The notes beneath the pieces are model-generated. The model was given only the letters and a program-made list of their open reading frames with translations, searched no databases and was not told where the DNA came from. A DNA stretch of 64,000 nt, from assembly GCA_030157785.1 (NCBI GenBank), contig JAOAUC010000055.1, forward strand, positions 62,001-126,000. Reading direction: 5' to 3'. This document shows positions 61,856-64,000 of the stretch, one piece after another (the stretch's first letter is position 1; each line of letters begins with the position of its first letter). A program made the translations under genes and the position numbers. This DNA is from Zoogloea oleivorans. Lineage in GTDB: Bacteria; Pseudomonadota; Gammaproteobacteria; Burkholderiales; Rhodocyclaceae.

Positions 61856-62176
61856 GCGTTCTGTGTGCCCGAGGAGATACGTTGTATATCGCCCTCATTG
61901 TAAGCGGAACCACGCAGGGCTCGATTTCAGGCCCCGCCCTGGGGCTGATCTCCAACGCTACTCCCTCCTCTCTCCGAAGCCCTCCGCTCCCCCTCCCGAA
62001 CAGCCCTGTCCATGCCCCGCACTGCTCGGGTCGATGTCCCGGACCGCCCGCCCCCACCCGCGTGCTACTCATGAGACGTTCCAGGTATGGCCGGCCCTGT
62101 CCGCGGGATAGGGCCGGACTGTCCCGTCAGTACTCGCGAGACACCCACAGACAGGGCCGACCACCAAGCGTGGTGC
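61856..62176. other. hsdM: 321-base intergenic region upstream of hsdM
   Basis: Lies between the start of hsdM and the stop of the next minus-strand gene, so it should hold the hsd promoter. A TATACA near the hsdM start on the minus strand and a CT-rich, low-complexity stretch (about 61945-62060) are visible, but no convincing -35/-10 pair. I see no gene here. Confidence 0.5.
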
Positions 62177-62644
62177 TCAGGCGGCCGGTTTGGCAGGGCT
62201 GCGCGGCTTGCGGGACAGGCGGGTCTGCATGGCGCCCCTGAGGGTATCCAGGGCGGTGCCCTTGCCGCCGACCTTGGCCAGGGCGTAGCCGTCGAAGGAG
62301 GCGCTCATGATGTCGCTGCCGAGGGCCAGTTCAGTGTCGTCGCTGCGGTCGGTGAGGGTGCGCAGGCGCTGCTGGAGCGGACGCAGGGCGTCGAGGGCCA
62401 CGATGTCCTGCTGGAGACCGGCGAGATCGAAATTGCCGGGCACGATGCCGGGGTTCTGGCGCAGCACCAGTTCGGTCTGGCGGCAGAAGACTTCGGATTT
62501 GTCGCCCATCTTGATGGCTTTGCGGCGCTCGTCGGCGGAGAGCGTGATGAGGACGTCGAGCTTGGCTTCGAGCACCGCGAGGGCGCCGTTGATGGCCTCG
62601 AGATCAGCGGGGGAGAATTCGATGGCAACGAGGTTCTGGGTCAT
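62177..62644 (-). CDS. Conserved hypothetical protein
   Basis: A 155-residue, probably cytosolic, helical protein. It begins MTQNLVAIEFSPADLEAING and contains VLEAKLDVLITLSADERRKA and VFCRQTELVLRQNPGIVPGN, with a basic C-terminal tail (TRLSRKPRSPAKPAA). I do not recognise a family and see no catalytic motif. ATG 62644 is preceded by AAGGAGCC on the minus strand (spacing seven bases), which favours it over an upstream start. Confidence 0.7.
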   Translation of the reverse strand: MTQNLVAIEFSPADLEAINGALAVLEAKLDVLITLSADERRKAIKMGDKSEVFCRQTELVLRQNPGIVPGNFDLAGLQQDIVALDALRPLQQRLRTLTDRSDDTELALGSDIMSASFDGYALAKVGGKGTALDTLRGAMQTRLSRKPRSPAKPAA

Positions 62645-62872
62645 GGGAAAGGCTCCTTGGCGTTGATGGAATCGCAAACCAATGACATCCTCTTGTGCGG
62701 ACGTCATTGTCAAAAGCCGCCGACCTTACAACAGAAAGATGCCCACGACATCCACCGAAAATGGAGGGAGAAGGGGGTGACGGCCAGGCTTACATGCGGA
62801 TACAGATAGCCGGTCATCGAAACCTCGTGGTCTTCGTTAGTCGCTCATAGGCACAGACAACCGGAGACGCAA

Positions 62873-63148
62873 ATGCTCACCAACCCCAGCAAAGAATCCA
62901 CCCAGTTCATCAACTCGCTCAAGCGGGCGGGGATTCAGATCAATAACGAGCGCGAAGTCATCGAGCGCCTGGAGGAAGCCCGGGAATGGCACTACGCCTT
63001 CACGACGCTGGCCCGGGAAGGCAAGCGGATCGGTATCTGGTTTGCGGCCACCGCCAAAACCCGCTCGGATCAATTGCAGCGCCTGTTTGCCAAGTACCAT
63101 TTCTCGGGCAATGCCGAGGCAGCCTTCGAGTCCAGCCTGGTGCGCTGA
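62873..63148 (+). CDS. Small hypothetical protein
   Basis: A 91-residue soluble protein with CGGAGACGCAA before the ATG. It reads as alternating helices and a hairpin: STQFINSLKRAGIQINNERE, WHYAFTTLAREGKRIGIWFA, and a Lys/Arg-rich C-terminal helix. I do not recognise the family. It ends just before the terminator shared with katG. Confidence 0.65.
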   Translation: MLTNPSKESTQFINSLKRAGIQINNEREVIERLEEAREWHYAFTTLAREGKRIGIWFAATAKTRSDQLQRLFAKYHFSGNAEAAFESSLVR

Positions 63149-63172
63149 GGCACGCATCGCTGAATTGGCGGC

Positions 63173-63205
63173 AAAAAAAGGCCAACCTCTGCGGTTGGCC
63201 TTTTT
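63173..63205. terminator. Bidirectional terminator before katG end
   Basis: AAAAAGGCCAACC and GGTTGGCCTTTTT form the same 13-bp stem as at 53244-53275, here with a five-base loop and two extra A. It serves the small plus-strand gene and the minus-strand katG. Confidence 0.92.
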
Positions 63206-63218
63206 GCTTCAGGCGGGA

Positions 63219-64000
<782 letters not shown>

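Noticed and set aside
53137-61900. tRNA-Gly as an integrase attachment site
   Set aside because: No integrase gene and no second copy of the tRNA 3' end were seen within the window, so att sites are not called.

Overview
The window is GC-rich, densely coding chromosomal DNA from a betaproteobacterium. The most likely home is Rhodocyclales (the Azoarcus/Thauera/Zoogloea group). This rests on a fused indolepyruvate ferredoxin oxidoreductase, a complete system I cytochrome c maturation operon (ccmABCDEFGHI), ubiC-ubiA, two tandem LpxL-type acyltransferases and an aryl-polyene-type cluster of the kind known from this order. The taxonomic call is an inference; there is no rRNA in the window.

Layout. 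1-3.8 kb (minus): end of a surface-polysaccharide operon with a WecA/MraY-type initiating transferase (cut by the window edge), two sugar epimerases, a family 2 glycosyltransferase and an exported minimal ATP-dependent DNA ligase. 4.0-13.4 kb: waaA (Kdo transferase), ubiA/ubiC, recG, ridA, a D-lactate/glycolate-type flavin dehydrogenase, a DUF3015 protein and a DUF4105 protein. 13.5-30.2 kb: an aryl polyene (xanthomonadin/arcuflavin-like) pigment locus. The plus-strand operon carries ACP, COG4648 membrane protein, adenylate-forming ligase, ApeI-like dehydratase, LpxL-like acyltransferase, LolA-like protein, MMPL exporter, polysaccharide deacetylase, ketosynthase, chain-length factor, second dehydratase and ketoreductase. 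A convergent minus-strand operon carries PAP2 phosphatase, an eroded gene remnant, an XanB2-like chorismatase, an acyltransferase and a glycosyltransferase. Almost every junction is an ATGA/GTGA overlap, so the genes are probably translationally coupled. Just upstream sits an unusual single ORF joining DUF362, two 4Fe-4S motifs and an atypical SDR domain. In the proposed pathway the chorismatase makes a hydroxybenzoate starter, the ligase loads it on the ACP, the ketosynthase/ketoreductase/dehydratases extend the polyene, and the acyltransferases, LolA-like protein and MMPL pump place the product in the outer envelope.

30.6-43.5 kb: indolepyruvate:ferredoxin oxidoreductase, a GNAT acetyltransferase, a membrane-anchored methyltransferase, an orphan ParA-like ATPase and the ccm operon. 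43.5-53.2 kb: a Cache/PAS/GGDEF diguanylate cyclase, a cupin, an exported metallo-beta-lactamase-fold hydrolase, metK with a terminator-like hairpin in its leader, two LpxL-type acyltransferases, trmB, thiG/thiS and tRNA-Gly(CCC). Three copies of one REP-like inverted repeat lie in intergenic gaps at 26.2, 50.9 and 51.9 kb.

53.3-61.9 kb: a visibly less GC-rich type I restriction-modification island (hsdM-hsdS-AlbA/HATPase regulator-hsdR, minus strand) directly after tRNA-Gly. The stretch from the tRNA to katG is bracketed by two terminators with identical arms. 62.2-64 kb: two small unknown proteins and the 3' part of katG, cut by the window end.
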